From Paragordius varius (Eukaryota; Nematomorpha): 64,000 nt of DNA. Shown here piece by piece: positions 10,521-21,530 of this stretch. The DNA is taken from assembly GCA_964247055.1 (NCBI GenBank), contig OZ176050.1, positions 9,610,001 to 9,674,000 on the forward strand, in the 5' to 3' direction. A program made the translations under genes and the position numbers. Below the pieces are notes generated by a model that saw only the letters and a program-made list of their open reading frames with translations, had not been told where the DNA came from and ran no database searches. The first letter of the stretch is position 1. Every line of letters starts with the position of its first letter.

Positions 10521-13025
10521 ATGGATAATCACACAATCAGAAATAATTACCCAAGGGAATTTCTATTCATCCCATCAGTAAATGCAACACAGTTTTTTTC
10601 TTTCAACTATTCGAATGATTATCATATAACGTTTTCAACTACTCCCTCAATATCGTTCGTTTGGCATTATTATAATTGGATTCATGATGTTCATATTTTA
10701 AACCAACAACAAATTTTGTTGAATAAATCAAACGGCAATTTTGTGGCAAATATTTCTGAAGAGGAGGCTAGTATGGATCGTTGCTTGTTGAAAAAAACTT
10801 TATACACCAATTCAAGTTATTTATATGCCGAACATAATGGCCATTTGATCCATTTGAGTAATGTTTGCATACTGTTGGCATTAGTTTTACCTCTAACATA
10901 TTATCGCGATTCGGTCTATCGCTTTTTCTTAGGTCTTGGATGTCTAATAAATGTCCTATGGTGGCTCCTTAACTATGACAATAATATGAATCAAAATGTA
11001 GCCACACTTACAAATAATTTTATCGACAATGATGATTTGAGCAGTAATGTGTCGCTATCAAGCGTTTTTTATTTGAATGACACTCTTTCGGTAAAAAATC
11101 ATAAACTTCATAACTATTCAACCATTCTTATATCTTTGCTTAACCATACCGATATTGACTATATAATTTGGAATATGTGTTTTGTTATAATCAATTTTTT
11201 GTATCTAACTCATATAATTTATGGATTGCTTAGAGCCCTGTTGGCTAATCCAACTATTAAAAACTTTTACGCCACCAATCTTTTACCACTGGGATTAAAG
11301 TATGGAGATTGTAAAAGCCTACTTAACCATGCTAATGTAATAGCTTTTGTAAATGATTGTACCAATATTAATAACTGTAACGGCCGTGAGAGCGTCTATA
11401 AAATCAAAAATGGGGATAAAGAACGGCTTAACCATAATAATAATTTATACCATAGTTATGTAGCCTGGAATGCCGCCAAAATCTCTGTTAACATAAGAAA
11501 ACAGTCATCAGATGATATCAAAGATATTCGATTGAAATATAAAATTGGACATTTGAATAGAACTAGGGATGGAATTTTACAGATTGATTCAAACACACTG
11601 TATTATTTGATTGAAGGAGAGTAATATATAAATCATATATGAGTGGCGAAACTTATACAGTAAAAACTGAAATTATACGGACAAAACGTAAAAACATTAA
11701 GGCAAATATTTTTTTAAAAGACAACCATGCTTTTAAAATATTTCTCATATAAATTTTATAATTACAATTTTAAAATGTATAATTAATTGTGTGACCAATA
11801 TAGATATCAATTCTGTATTATGCAATATGAAACAATAATAATATTTAAACTTAAAAAAGTATGGTTGTCTTTTGAAAAAAAAATTTTGTCTTTATATTTT
11901 TACGTTTTGCCCGTATAATTTCAATTTTTACTGAATGTTTTTGAAACAAATCGTGTTATTTTGAAATTAAAAAAATCGTGATCCTTGTGTTCGCATAAAG
12001 ATCGACACTATCATATACAATTTGTTATTTTAAATTATAAATAAAAAGAGAAACGGGTAATATGTTGTTTTTTATGAACACTCAGGATAGACAGGAAGAA
12101 CTGTTTTTATGAAGAACCACAAACCTTTAAATAAAAAAACACTGCGGTCTTGCACATTTTTTTATAAAACAATTTTAAACTTTTACAATAGATTTTATGG
12201 TTTATGTGGTTATGTTCTTGCGGTTGTTTAATCACCTTCCATCAAAAAATAGTATATGTAATTCTTAAAAAAGATCCACATATTAGATCGTTAGGACAAA
12301 AAACAACGAAATTGGAACCAATATTTTTGGCAAAAAACATAAACTATAAATAAAAAATTTTATGCAATAGAAACCGGGCCCGCTTTTTAAATTATGTGTA
12401 AACAGTATCAGACGCAAAATAAATAGACTAGAAAAAGTATTCAGATTTAAATCCCTGGTTTAAATTTAGTGATGTTTTTGTAAAACAATTGGGATTAAAC
12501 AAAAAGTTTATTTGTTATATAATGTGTAATTTAATTAAAAAAATTTATAATTAGTTCAAAATTTGTTGCTTTAAATTACAAAGAGATTTATTAGTAGTGT
12601 TATATAGGGATTTTTTAATGATTTTAACACATATATTTTCGACCAGGATTCAAATGTGTCTGAAACCAGGTCCAAAAATAATTTTAACCATAAAAGCTAA
12701 TGCTTTTGTTAATTCGTTTGAATGGAATTCCATGTCTTTGAAGCACGACAAGGCCACGTTCCATCACAGTTTGGACAAGAAAATGCAACATACAGAATCC
12801 ACAACTCATGAAGACAATAATTTAATTAAGGTAATTTAACGTTTTATCATAATAAGTAATTATTATTTAAAGTATATTATTGCTACAGAATACGTAATTG
12901 TTGTGTGTTGGAAACCATGTAATTGGTCCAATTGGTCAAAGATGGATCGTTTAAGGATGCAAACCTTGCTTCAAGACGATATGACAAAGAAATTATATGA
13001 AATTCAACAAAATTTAGAAGGATGA
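10521..13025 (+). CDS. Popeye domain-containing membrane protein
   Basis: POPDC/BVES-family protein: three membrane spans and a cytosolic Popeye domain that binds cAMP in the vertebrate members. Exons 10521-11620, 12647-12830 and 12873-13025 give 478 aa; the last intron is only 42 nt. The ATG at 10521 was preferred to the earlier in-frame GTG at 10479. Seen: an Asn-rich N-terminal ectodomain (about 1-108) with several N-x-S/T sites, spans near 109-127, 132-152 and 213-235, then LIHLSNVCILLALVLP and DIDYIIWNMCFVIINFLYLTH, close to the BVES membrane core. YYLIEGEIQMCL (across intron 1) aligns with SILLKGKMKVSY; ANAFVNSFEW with the DSPEF block; YIIATEYVIVVCW (across intron 2) with the FQVTII...CW block. 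Odd: about 60 extra Asn/Ser-rich residues between spans 2 and 3, and altered residues in both cAMP-contact motifs. Confidence 0.83.
11656..11935. repeat. 280-bp TIR element in Popeye intron 1
   Basis: TACAGTAAAAACTGAAATT at the left end is matched in inverse by AATTTCAATTTTTACTGAA at the right, and the similarity continues inward for about 90 bp on each side. A diverged relative lies at about 23137-23392. Non-coding MITE, family unknown. Confidence 0.65.
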
Positions 13026-14499
13026 CTGACTAAGAGGCATTACAATTCTCTGTTTTTTAATTTTTATTTAGAATGTGAATGGGAAAAACAAAAAAATGCA
13101 ACATAGATGCCTTATATCAAATTACTTTATTTCTTTAACAGTCTATGGCTTTTAATAATATTTGATATTGTGATAAATCGCAAGCGTTGTCTCAATCTAT
13201 GCACATCGCTTTTTCTCCCAAATAATGCTACCAAATTAATTTTAATCAATATCTAGACGTTAAAATTGAATATGTATTGTTACTTTACAATATAATAATG
13301 CAACTTGTTCCATTATTGTATGTAATAAAATCAATAAAAAAATTGCTTCTAAATTAGACGCGGTTTTAGCTGATCATGTTAAGAGTGTGCATCTCAAATT
13401 ACCAGGCAGTAAATAATTGAAGGTAAAACTTAATATTATTGATTCGTCCTTTTTAATAATATTCTATTGTTAGCCTGAAGTAATTTTCTAAAAAAGTGTA
13501 AGCCCATTCAAATACGATAAGAATATTTTCCTATTAAATCAAAAATGCGGCGAGCATGATTGAGCCACATTTTTGTCGTACACCTGTTAAGCTCCACCCC
13601 AGGTGAAAAAAGGATCTAAAAAATAAAAGTCCTGAGTGCCCCGAAACTGGGAATATCCAACAAATATGACTTGTCGGGTCCCATTTTCAACTGGAATTAT
13701 CCACCGGTCGCTTACAAAAAATTTATCCACATGGGCAGATTTAGATAAATACTAGATTGTAATTTTTGTACAATTATAATATAATCACTAATTTAATTTA
13801 TTATGCCATACTAGTGGATATCATTGCCAATATTTGGAAATTCATATTACCCACATTTGTGAAATCTTTAACGATCCAAAAAATAATCTTTGATCGCATA
13901 TTAAATTTTCTCGAAACATTATCTTTGACATTTGATAATAACACACATCTCTATGCTAAAAAAATGTGAGAGATTGATATTTTATTAGAAAAAAAAACTA
14001 ACCCACAAAATCCCTGTTTTAATCAATAACTTACCAAAAATTCTAGCCAAACTCATGAGTAAAAAAAACCTGAAAATTCTTTGTTCCCCTTTTGAAGTTT
14101 TTTAACGTTAAATCCTTATATTCTGTTATGTAAAGAGATTGATCTATCTCTTAAATAAATATTACATTGCATGTTTTCAGTTATATCCGTGTTCAATAGC
14201 CAAAACTTGCAAAAGCTTTTATCAAAAAAACTAAACTACTAAATCCTGTTTTTTCACAAATACTTGACCAATATTTTTGAGAAATTCTAATAGATATTCA
14301 TTCTTTTGTAGTATTCCACGATTTAATCCCAAATTTTTTGCAATATCCAAAGCGTCTGTAAACAGAAAACAACTGCTTTTAGTTGGCAAATCACTTTCGC
14401 ACATTTAAAAAATAAACATTCTACTTAGAAAGGATTAATTTGCGTTAACTTGTTTTAGCGATACATAATCTTTGACTATTCGGAAATAATTTCTAATTT
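13026..14499. other. Intergenic, no gene recognised
   Basis: One short open stretch (13340-13425, ending VHLKLPGSK then stop) has no family I can name. A patch at 13540-13720 is richer in G+C than its surroundings and may be old mobile-element sequence. Confidence 0.4.
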
Positions 14500-15515
14500 T
14501 TTGGATATTTACGTGGACTGCACTCATAGGAGGACCACATGTTGGACATTACCCCGGTATAGAGAGCAATTAATTTGATTTTATTTCCGAAACTTTATCA
14601 TCGATCCGATCAATGCAGTAATTAGAAGGCTACTTGACAAGCCTACAGAATGTAAAAGGGAGTTGCATGGAATTTTAATCGTTGGAACTAAAAACAAAAA
14701 AATGAGTCTAAAAGTTATTTTAAAATTCTCATAAGCAGATTCGGCTCTCCACATGCCATGGTAAAAACTTATTTTGGAGTGTCAGATACTATTAAAAATA
14801 AACTAGTGTGTGTACCAGATGTCAGCAATCAGTCCGTTGCTATTTACCTTATGCATGAAAAAAAAATTTAGTGGCTGGTATTCACGCTAGCTCTATAGAG
14901 CTGTCAGACAGGTTGTAAGAAATTAAGGAATTGTTAGATTGATATAATACAACAATGGGGTTTAATTTTGGTTATGAGGATAGGAAATACTAGAAAAAGA
15001 TTATATAGTAAAGGGACAAGAAATATTAAGATGTGAATTTAGCAGCAGATAGTTCTTAAACGCTTGATGTAAATATAATAACAATTTAAAATATTTGGTC
15101 AAATTATGAAAGGCTTTCAGATCTTTATGCGACAAAAACATTAATTTAGCAGAAAAGGGATGGTTTGCAGTGCGATTGTGGAGCCAACAATGTATAAATA
15201 AAAATACATGGGCTTTATAAAAAATTAGAAAATGAGAATTCCGTGAATGTGCAATTCACAAAGAAAAGACAAAATTAATATTTATAAACTTAAGCTAGTA
15301 ATGAAATAAAACCAATACAGAAAAAATTATAAATAAACCTAGGTGGTTTGGATGATAGAAAGAGCTAGTAACTATATATCGTTAAGAAATATATAAATAT
15401 ATTGTTGAAAATAAGAGAGGGTCCTAAAACACGATGGAGAGATACGATTGAAAGGGATTTAGAAAAATTAATTCAGGAAAATGCCATGATCGCCCGAAAG
15501 GGGGATATAATATAT
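14500..15515 (+). mobile_element. Degraded LINE (reverse transcriptase and tail)
   Basis: The last frame ends EGPKTRWRDTIERDLEKL...RKGDIIY and stops near 15515, a jockey/RTE-type post-RT tail. About 100 bp before it, PRWFG matches the preceding R-W-F/L-G block. Near 14815-14860 another frame reads SAISPLLFTLCM, resembling the G-S-x-L-S-P-L-L-F motif of reverse transcriptase. Frames change several times and stops are present, so it is not functional. Confidence 0.5.
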
Positions 15516-15673
15516 TAATTATTACATTTGAAATAAAATTTTTATAGTAACTTTAATTAGATTTAGTTTTTTACATATGATTTCTCACATAAATTATTTA
15601 TAAATTATTTGTTTGGTTTTGCAGCATTTTTTTTACTAATCTAAACAAACTTTTTAACACTTCGTTTGAAATT

Positions 15674-16200
15674 GGGTATTTAAATACCCCAGACTAAATT
15701 TGAGTTAGGATTTTTAAAAAACTACTGAAGGAAACGGTTCCAATTTAAATATCTTAATAAAAATTATATAAATATGCCAAAATATCTAAATAAAATTTTG
15801 TTTTGAAAAAAAAGTTTCATGTCAAACTACTCCGACGCCATTTTTTTACAAAATTTTTGCAAAATATCGTCTTCATTTAATTTTAAGGGTAAAATTAAAG
15901 CTAATTTATTTAAATTACATCTAACATTGATAGAAATAGAAAAAGTGGTTTATTTTGTATTATTTTTTAATTTTACCATTGCACACTTGTCTCGTTGACT
16001 AAATTTTTACCTTTCGGTTTTAGCTTAAAATAAGTAATATCAAGTATTTTTGAATAAAATATTTTATATATTTCGGTTTATTAATGTTATATAAGTGCAA
16101 TTTGCCATGGTTCGATTCCCATATTTTTTAAAGAATTTAATTTTAAACAGGCCTGGGGTATTTAACTAACCGAATTTGAATCGAAGGACTAAAAATGTGT
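15674..16200 (+). repeat. Dispersed repeat family A, copy 2
   Basis: Starts with the perfect 16-bp palindrome GGGTATTTAAATACCC and runs parallel to 5654-6196, ending in a CCTGGGGTATTTAACTAACC block at about 16150. A further GGGGTATTTACCCC lies near 16441. Confidence 0.6.
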
Positions 16201-16631
16201 TGTATCCAAGTGTTAATATAATATATTTTTATCTCAACAAATAATTTGTATGTGCAGGCAAACGATTGAATTAACTTTGGTTACCTAACCAAGGGCAATA
16301 AGATTTTTGGGCCGAATTTAAGAATATGTATTCAAAAGCACTTTACCGCTTCATGACCTTTTGGGGTAATTTTATACCCGAGGGCCATTTAAGTCAAATG
16401 TCTTATTTCACTGGTTTTTTAATATAAACTTAAATTGTTTGGGGTATTTACCCCAATTTGAACCAAAGTGTTTGAGTTAATTAATTACATTTTTTAATTA
16501 CAATATACATTTATTTGCCTGTTGCATAAGAGATTTAAAAAATTTATAAATAAATAAATGGTGACAAAAAAGTTTCAGATAAGGATTTTTGACAATTCAG
16601 ATTTTTTTAATTTTTTTTAATTGGCCTAAAA

Positions 16632-18282
16632 CAGGGCTTCTTAAACTTTTCTAATTCCCGACCCCATTTATGATTGCAAGTTTTTTAACGACCCCAACAA
16701 ATTTAAAAGAAAAAAAATAGTTTCTCCAAATAACACTTAGAAATTTTGTTGATAATATTTATAAGGATTATTTCGGTTTTGAGAGATTGAGAAAAATAAA
16801 TCTACATTTTTTATAAACTTCTATAACATTTTCTGATACATAGTAAATTTATACAGGATACTAGCTGGCCCTCTAACGCTTCGGTGTGGCGTAACCTCAC
16901 CGATAATTCTTAATAATTTAAAATAAATAGAGTTAATGGAGATAAAAAAATAATAATAATAAACATATTTAATAAAAAGATTGTCTTTAATTATTCTTTT
17001 ACGGGTTTTGCATAGGCTAAAACATTGTTTACTCGAAATCGACCATATTTAATCTGTCCCTTAATAAAGTTTATATTCAACTATCAATGGATTTAATTTA
17101 AGATTGCAAATCATGGTTAAAAGTTCTACTTTTAAATTGTGTTCATACATCTGGGATCAAGGGATATAAAAAATAAATCATTTGTGATCCCTTTTTAAAG
17201 CAAAGAATAATATACAAATTCCCCAGAAATGTGTTTAACTGAACTCGTATGGCTTCTTAAGTTTTTTGAAATTTAGCTCCAAAACTACGCCTATTTTGTA
17301 TGGCGTCTCAGTTTTAAACCCTTAGACCCCTACCCATAGACCTATATGGAAAAAGCGCTGAGTTAAATTCTTTGCCGTTATAGGGCAAATATTTGGAATC
17401 ATCTTTGATACCATCGTTTCATGGGTTATTCAAAAAAATACCTCAACAATAAATAATCGTTATATGATGGCGTTTTAGGGCATAAAGGCCCTAAATTAAC
17501 GCTAATTAAAAAATCCGACCTTAATTTTTACCTAGTTTCGGGTAATATTTCAAGCCTTTAATAAGCTCATTAAATTTTCTGTAAATTAGCTCCAAAACAA
17601 CGCAAATTCTATATAGTGGCGCAGTTTTAGCGGCTATCTTTTTACCCAGCAGCCAATATTAAAAAACGCAAGACTAAAATTTTTGCCTTTTAACAGAGAT
17701 TAATTCGAATCCTCAGTGAATTTTAACGGTCTCATACATTGGGCAAAAAGTTTAGTTTTTTTAAAAATGGCATTTTACGGGGGAACGGGTAAAAAGAGAG
17801 CCTAAATTAAAAAAAGAAGCCAAATAGGTTCGGTGCAATCGAAAAAAAGTAATAAAAACTATATTTGAAATAGAATGGTCAAGGACGTTTTTCGGAAAAT
17901 TGTCTCAAAGACACGGTTTTTGGGACCTTTTCAAAAAAAACCGTTTTTTACAGGGGGTGGGCCCGAACTGGGGGCCTAATTCAAAAAAGGGGCGAAGCTA
18001 TTGTCAGGGCATTCATTAATGATTATATTTTTCTGACATTTGGATTTGAATGGGTCGACCGGTTTTCCGGAAACAGATCACAAAGCCAGCATTTTCTATT
18101 TTTATAAATATATAGATTATATGATCGGAATAGAAATGCTGGTATAAACAGTCTTTCCGAACCATACGATATGATATATTTATCTACGATGATTGTTATT
18201 TTTCTTTATAACAATATTACGTTAAAAAACATATTTTGTTAAATTGTATTTTTATCACTCGCCTATAGTTTAAGGAGCACTG
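16632..18282. mobile_element. hAT element with 8-bp target duplication, carrying a Helitron
   Basis: Left end CAGGGCTTCTTAAACTTTTC and right end (inverse) CAGTGCTCCTTAAACTATAGG are hAT-type termini. Direct flanks are identical: GCCTAAAA at 16624-16631 and 18283-18290, a perfect 8-bp target-site duplication. No transposase is visible. Most of the interior is a Helitron on the opposite strand, inserted after the hAT element. Confidence 0.82.
16861..18116 (-). mobile_element. Helitron-like element, copy H3, nested in hAT
   Basis: On the minus strand it starts A|TCTATATATTTATAAAAATAG at 18116 and shares the first 400 bp and 1-2 satellite units with H2. A CTAG followed by T at 16864-16861 is the likely 3' end, though the hairpin before it is weaker than in H1. 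Confidence 0.65.
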
Positions 18283-18290
18283 GCCTAAAA

Positions 18291-18832
18291 GGCTAAAAAG
18301 GCATATTCTTAAATTCGGCTTAATATCTTAAATATTTTTTAAGATATTCAAATTTCAAATACCACTGAGATATAAAACTATTAAAGGTAATAGAGTGTTT
18401 AATGTAGTTGTCGAAAATCTTAAAAATTATTAGTTTTTTACCCATTTGATAATTAAATTTTAACAAATATGAGGTAAAAAACTACCAGGAAATGTTTGCG
18501 CGAACAAAATATGAAATTTTAATGAAGTCTTAAGCGCTTTTAGAAAAATATTCACATATAATATTTTGCCTCCTAATAGTTTTTAAATTTTTTATTGAGT
18601 CTAAAAAATTGCCATAAAGAGCAATACTAATGTATATAATGTGTTTAATATTTTTAAAACAAATATTACCTTATGCTGATTTTAAAACGGTTAATTGTTG
18701 CAAAACAAGCTCACAAATTTTAAATGGAAGTTATAAAACTGCTATCTGCCAAATATTATATAAACTATTAATTAATATTACTTTAATATGATCACTTTAA
18801 AAGCACGCCAGTTAGTATTATACAAATTAAAT
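18291..18832. other. Spacer between two hAT elements; nothing recognised
   Basis: AT-rich, no ORF of interest, no repeat identified. Confidence 0.5.
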
Positions 18833-18840
18833 ATGTCAAT

Positions 18841-20222
18841 CAGTGTTACTCACCAAAAAAATTTGACGGGCCAAATAAAGTATGTTTTTTTCGCGGGCCA
18901 TGAACCTTATAATCACAAATATTCCATAGCTATTTGACACATATTCACATATTTATACTCTAAATAAGCAAAATGAATTTTTTGTAGATCGCATTTAAAT
19001 ATAAAAACTCGTTTTGCACCATTTAGTTTGAAAAATTAATAATTTTGATAACAACATTTATTTTGATATTAACTAATAATTTTTGACAAATTTGGTTTCG
19101 CCTCATGACCGGCCAGTCTTAATACGTCGTCCATATGAGGATCGGTTAAGCGATTTCTGTATGTATTCTTGACATACTTCATTTGTGAATATGCCGTCTC
19201 ACATGTGTAAGTTGAGGGAAAACAGTTAGGATAACTTGAGCAAATCGGAATCATTTTTAAATCTACCAATTTTTCAATGTGATCCAAACCGAAATGCTCT
19301 AGTTGCTTAATAATGGATATATCCATAAGCCATGGATTTTTAACGAGTTTTAAGCAATTTTTAATATTTCTTTATTCTTGAAATCTGAATTCGATATCAT
19401 TAGATAAAATTGTTAAATGATTGTCTATTATTAAATAAATCTCCGCGGTAAATTCCATATTTTTTTCATAAATCGTTTTAAGTGTTGAAAATATCTAGGA
19501 GACTATGGACATAATAGATTTTTCTTTCTAGTATAATTCCTTATTTTTTATTTTTCGTTTCTTTCCTCATGATTTTCTGGTGATGGATTGTAAAATGTCC
19601 TATATTGTGTTTTTTTGTAATTATGTTGTCCTTACATATATGGCAGGTAACAACTTTTTTATTTAAAACAACAAAGAATTTTTCTTCCAATCTTTTTTAA
19701 AGGAGCGATTTTCATCGGATAATTTACGTTTTTTAGCATTAGATGTCATTCTTTGAATTTATGTTTAAATATTATGTAAATTTTTTCAAAATAATAGGAA
19801 TTTGAATCATGCTATAAAAAAAGGTCGAAATTTGATGATGTTGAAAAATATTTTATGTAAATGTATATAAAATGATGCAGGATAGCAATATAAAGAATAT
19901 GCATATGCAAGTTTGGATGAATGATAGGCATGCTTACACAAAAAGGAATGCAACAAAAAAGAAAATATAATACAGAAACAAAACAACGTGTGCCAAAATT
20001 TTAATATCATTTTGATGTAGGAAAATTTTTCTAAACTTAAAATTGGGTAAAAAATATAAATTACCAAAATTAAAACTAAAGAAATAAATTAAAGCGAACA
20101 TTTTTGTTTATGTGTATTTAAAAAAATCATCAATAAAAAAACAATTTAAGTATCAATATGGCCATAGGGCAATTTTATGGCTCTCTTAGGGGCGCATGCG
20201 GCCCGCGGTTTGATTACCACTG
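18841..20222 (-). mobile_element. hAT-Charlie-like deletion derivative
   Basis: Ends read CAGTGTTACTCACC (left) and, inverse, CAGTGGTAATCAAACCGCGG (right), the latter a classic Charlie-type hAT terminus. Flanks ATGTCAAT (18833-18840) and ATGTAAAT (20223-20230) agree at 7 of 8 bases, an aged 8-bp target duplication. The transposase is reduced to an N-terminal fragment near 19749 and a C-terminal fragment at 19069-19326. The right border lies 70 bp before the COX17 start codon. Confidence 0.82.
19069..19326 (-). pseudogene. hAT transposase C-terminal remnant
   Basis: Contains FPSTYTCETAYSQMKYVKN then YRNRLTDPHMDDVLRLA, the dimerisation-region signature of Charlie-type transposases and of domesticated relatives such as EPM2AIP1, GTF2IRD2 and FAM200. 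Upstream on the same strand, from 19749, MTSNAKKRKLSDENRSFKKDW resembles the start of such proteins, but frame breaks and stops follow at once and the catalytic middle is absent. Non-functional. Confidence 0.75.
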
Positions 20223-20291
20223 ATGTAAATGCTAAGAGTATTTGGTTATATGTTTACAATTTTAAGTTAAACCTACAACCATCATGTATTA

Positions 20292-20519
20292 ATGTTTTCC
20301 ATATTCGGTGATAAAAAAGGGTCTGAAAAACATCTAGAAGATAATAAGAAACAAGAAAAGAAACTAAAACCTTGCTGTGCTTGCCCTGAAACTAAAGAAG
20401 CTCGTGATAATTGTATAATAACCAAAGGTATATTTTTCGTAACGGTAGGCGAAGCCAATTGTAAATATTTAATTGAAGCCCACAGAAAGTGTATGCTTGA
20501 TCACGGATTCTCGATTTAA
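20292..20519 (+). CDS. COX17: Cytochrome c oxidase copper chaperone COX17
   Basis: Small soluble copper chaperone of the mitochondrial intermembrane space that passes Cu(I) to SCO1 and COX11 for cytochrome c oxidase assembly. Exons 20292-20427 and 20449-20519 give 68 aa. Seen: [17 protein letters not shown] with the Cu-binding CC pair and first C-x9-C helix, then [19 protein letters not shown] with the second C-x9-C; human COX17 is near-identical through this core. A 21-nt GT-AG intron splits KG|EANC. It has no stop and is a multiple of three, so an unspliced reading would add IFFVTVG in the middle of the conserved helix hairpin, where no family member has residues. The stop is followed after one base by the DPH3 start. 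Upstream sequence is the end of a hAT element. Confidence 0.93.
   Translation: MFSIFGDKKGSEKHLEDNKKQEKKLKPCCACPETKEARDNCIITKGIFFVTVGEANCKYLIEAHRKCMLDHGFSI
20428..20448 (+). other. 21-nt intron in COX17
   Basis: Starts GTATAT, ends GGTAG. Removing it restores the exact family alignment (TKG|EANC). Confidence 0.85.
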
Positions 20520-20520
20520 A

Positions 20521-20757
20521 ATGTCTGTTTATCACGATGAAATTGAAATAGAAGATTTTGAATATGATTCAGAAAAGCAAATATATTTTTATCCTTGCCC
20601 ATGCGGCGATAAATTCCAAATAACCAAGGAAGATTTGGAAGCTGGCGAAGATGTCGCTGTCTGTCCCAGTTGCTCATTAATAATTAAAGTTATATATGAT
20701 TTAGATTCTTTTATGTTTGGAACTTCTATAAATCAATCAACTCCGATACTTGTGTAA
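20521..20757 (+). CDS. DPH3: Diphthamide biosynthesis protein DPH3
   Basis: CSL-type zinc protein (78 aa) that supplies electrons to the DPH1-DPH2 radical enzyme in the first step of diphthamide formation on elongation factor 2, and to Elongator in tRNA wobble-uridine modification. Seen: [16 protein letters not shown] at the start, [10 protein letters not shown] with the first two Zn cysteines, [27 protein letters not shown] with the second pair; nearly identical to human DPH3. The start is fixed by MSVYHDE; a longer upstream reading overlaps COX17 in another frame. Only one base separates it from the COX17 stop, with a frame change, so the two probably share a transcript. An AATAAA lies 30 bp after the stop. 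Confidence 0.95.
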   Translation: MSVYHDEIEIEDFEYDSEKQIYFYPCPCGDKFQITKEDLEAGEDVAVCPSCSLIIKVIYDLDSFMFGTSINQSTPILV

Positions 20758-20786
20758 CCAATTGTAGTCATATTATATATTAATAT

Positions 20787-20792
20787 AATAAA
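20787..20792 (+). terminator. Probable poly(A) signal for COX17-DPH3
   Basis: AATAAA 30 bp after the DPH3 stop; none is seen between the two reading frames. Confidence 0.5.
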
Positions 20793-21049
20793 TCTTTATC
20801 ATATTATTAAGCCTTAATATATTTTAATTTCTAAATTACGTTAATGATATTTATTAACCGATCACATGGCAATTTAATGTTTCTATTAATTGCCAAAAAA
20901 TCAAAACTTATCAAAGATAGAAATAGAATTTCATTATAAAAGAGAATTTTAGATTTTGAAATTAAAATTGAGTGTCATCAATCTTTATCACCGAAATAAA
21001 TGCTAAATTACCGATGCCTAATATTAACAATATTTTACAGTTTGATAAT

Positions 21050-21530
21050 TGTAACAACTAGTGACCCCATACCATATTTAATTAAAAAACTACTGAAAGG
21101 GCCGTTTAATTTATATTTATTATTAAAATTATAATAAGCCAAAATATTGTAATAATTTATTTTTTTAAATAAGCTCCATATCAAACCACCTCGAAGCCAT
21201 TTATTAAAACATTTTGGCAAAATATCATAATTTTTTATTTTAACGCTAAAATTGTAGTTTGTATAATAAAATCACATCTAACATTAGTATATACAAAAAT
21301 GGTTTTGCATTAATTTTATAGTTAATTAATGCAAAATGCCATGTTGGATAAATTTTTACATTTAGGTTAAATAAAACAAGTAATATCAAATTTTTTTGAA
21401 TAAACTTTTTTTTACCATTTAAATGTCATATAAGTGCAAACTTTTGCAAGGTTTCAATTCTTTTTTTGAAATATTTGATTTTAAACAGGCTTGGGTCACT
21501 AGTGGCCCAAATTTGAATCGAAGTATTTTC
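21050..21530 (+). repeat. Dispersed repeat family A, copy 3
   Basis: ATTAAAAAACTACTGAAAGG and later blocks (CAAACCACCTCGAAGCCATT, AGTAATATCAAATTTTTTTG) match copies at 5.7 kb and 15.7 kb. More diverged, with ends hard to place. Confidence 0.5.

Noticed and set aside
11622-11624. TAA at the end of Popeye exon 1 as the true stop
   Set aside because: A GT donor overlaps it in the right phase, and the next exon continues the conserved Popeye domain exactly.
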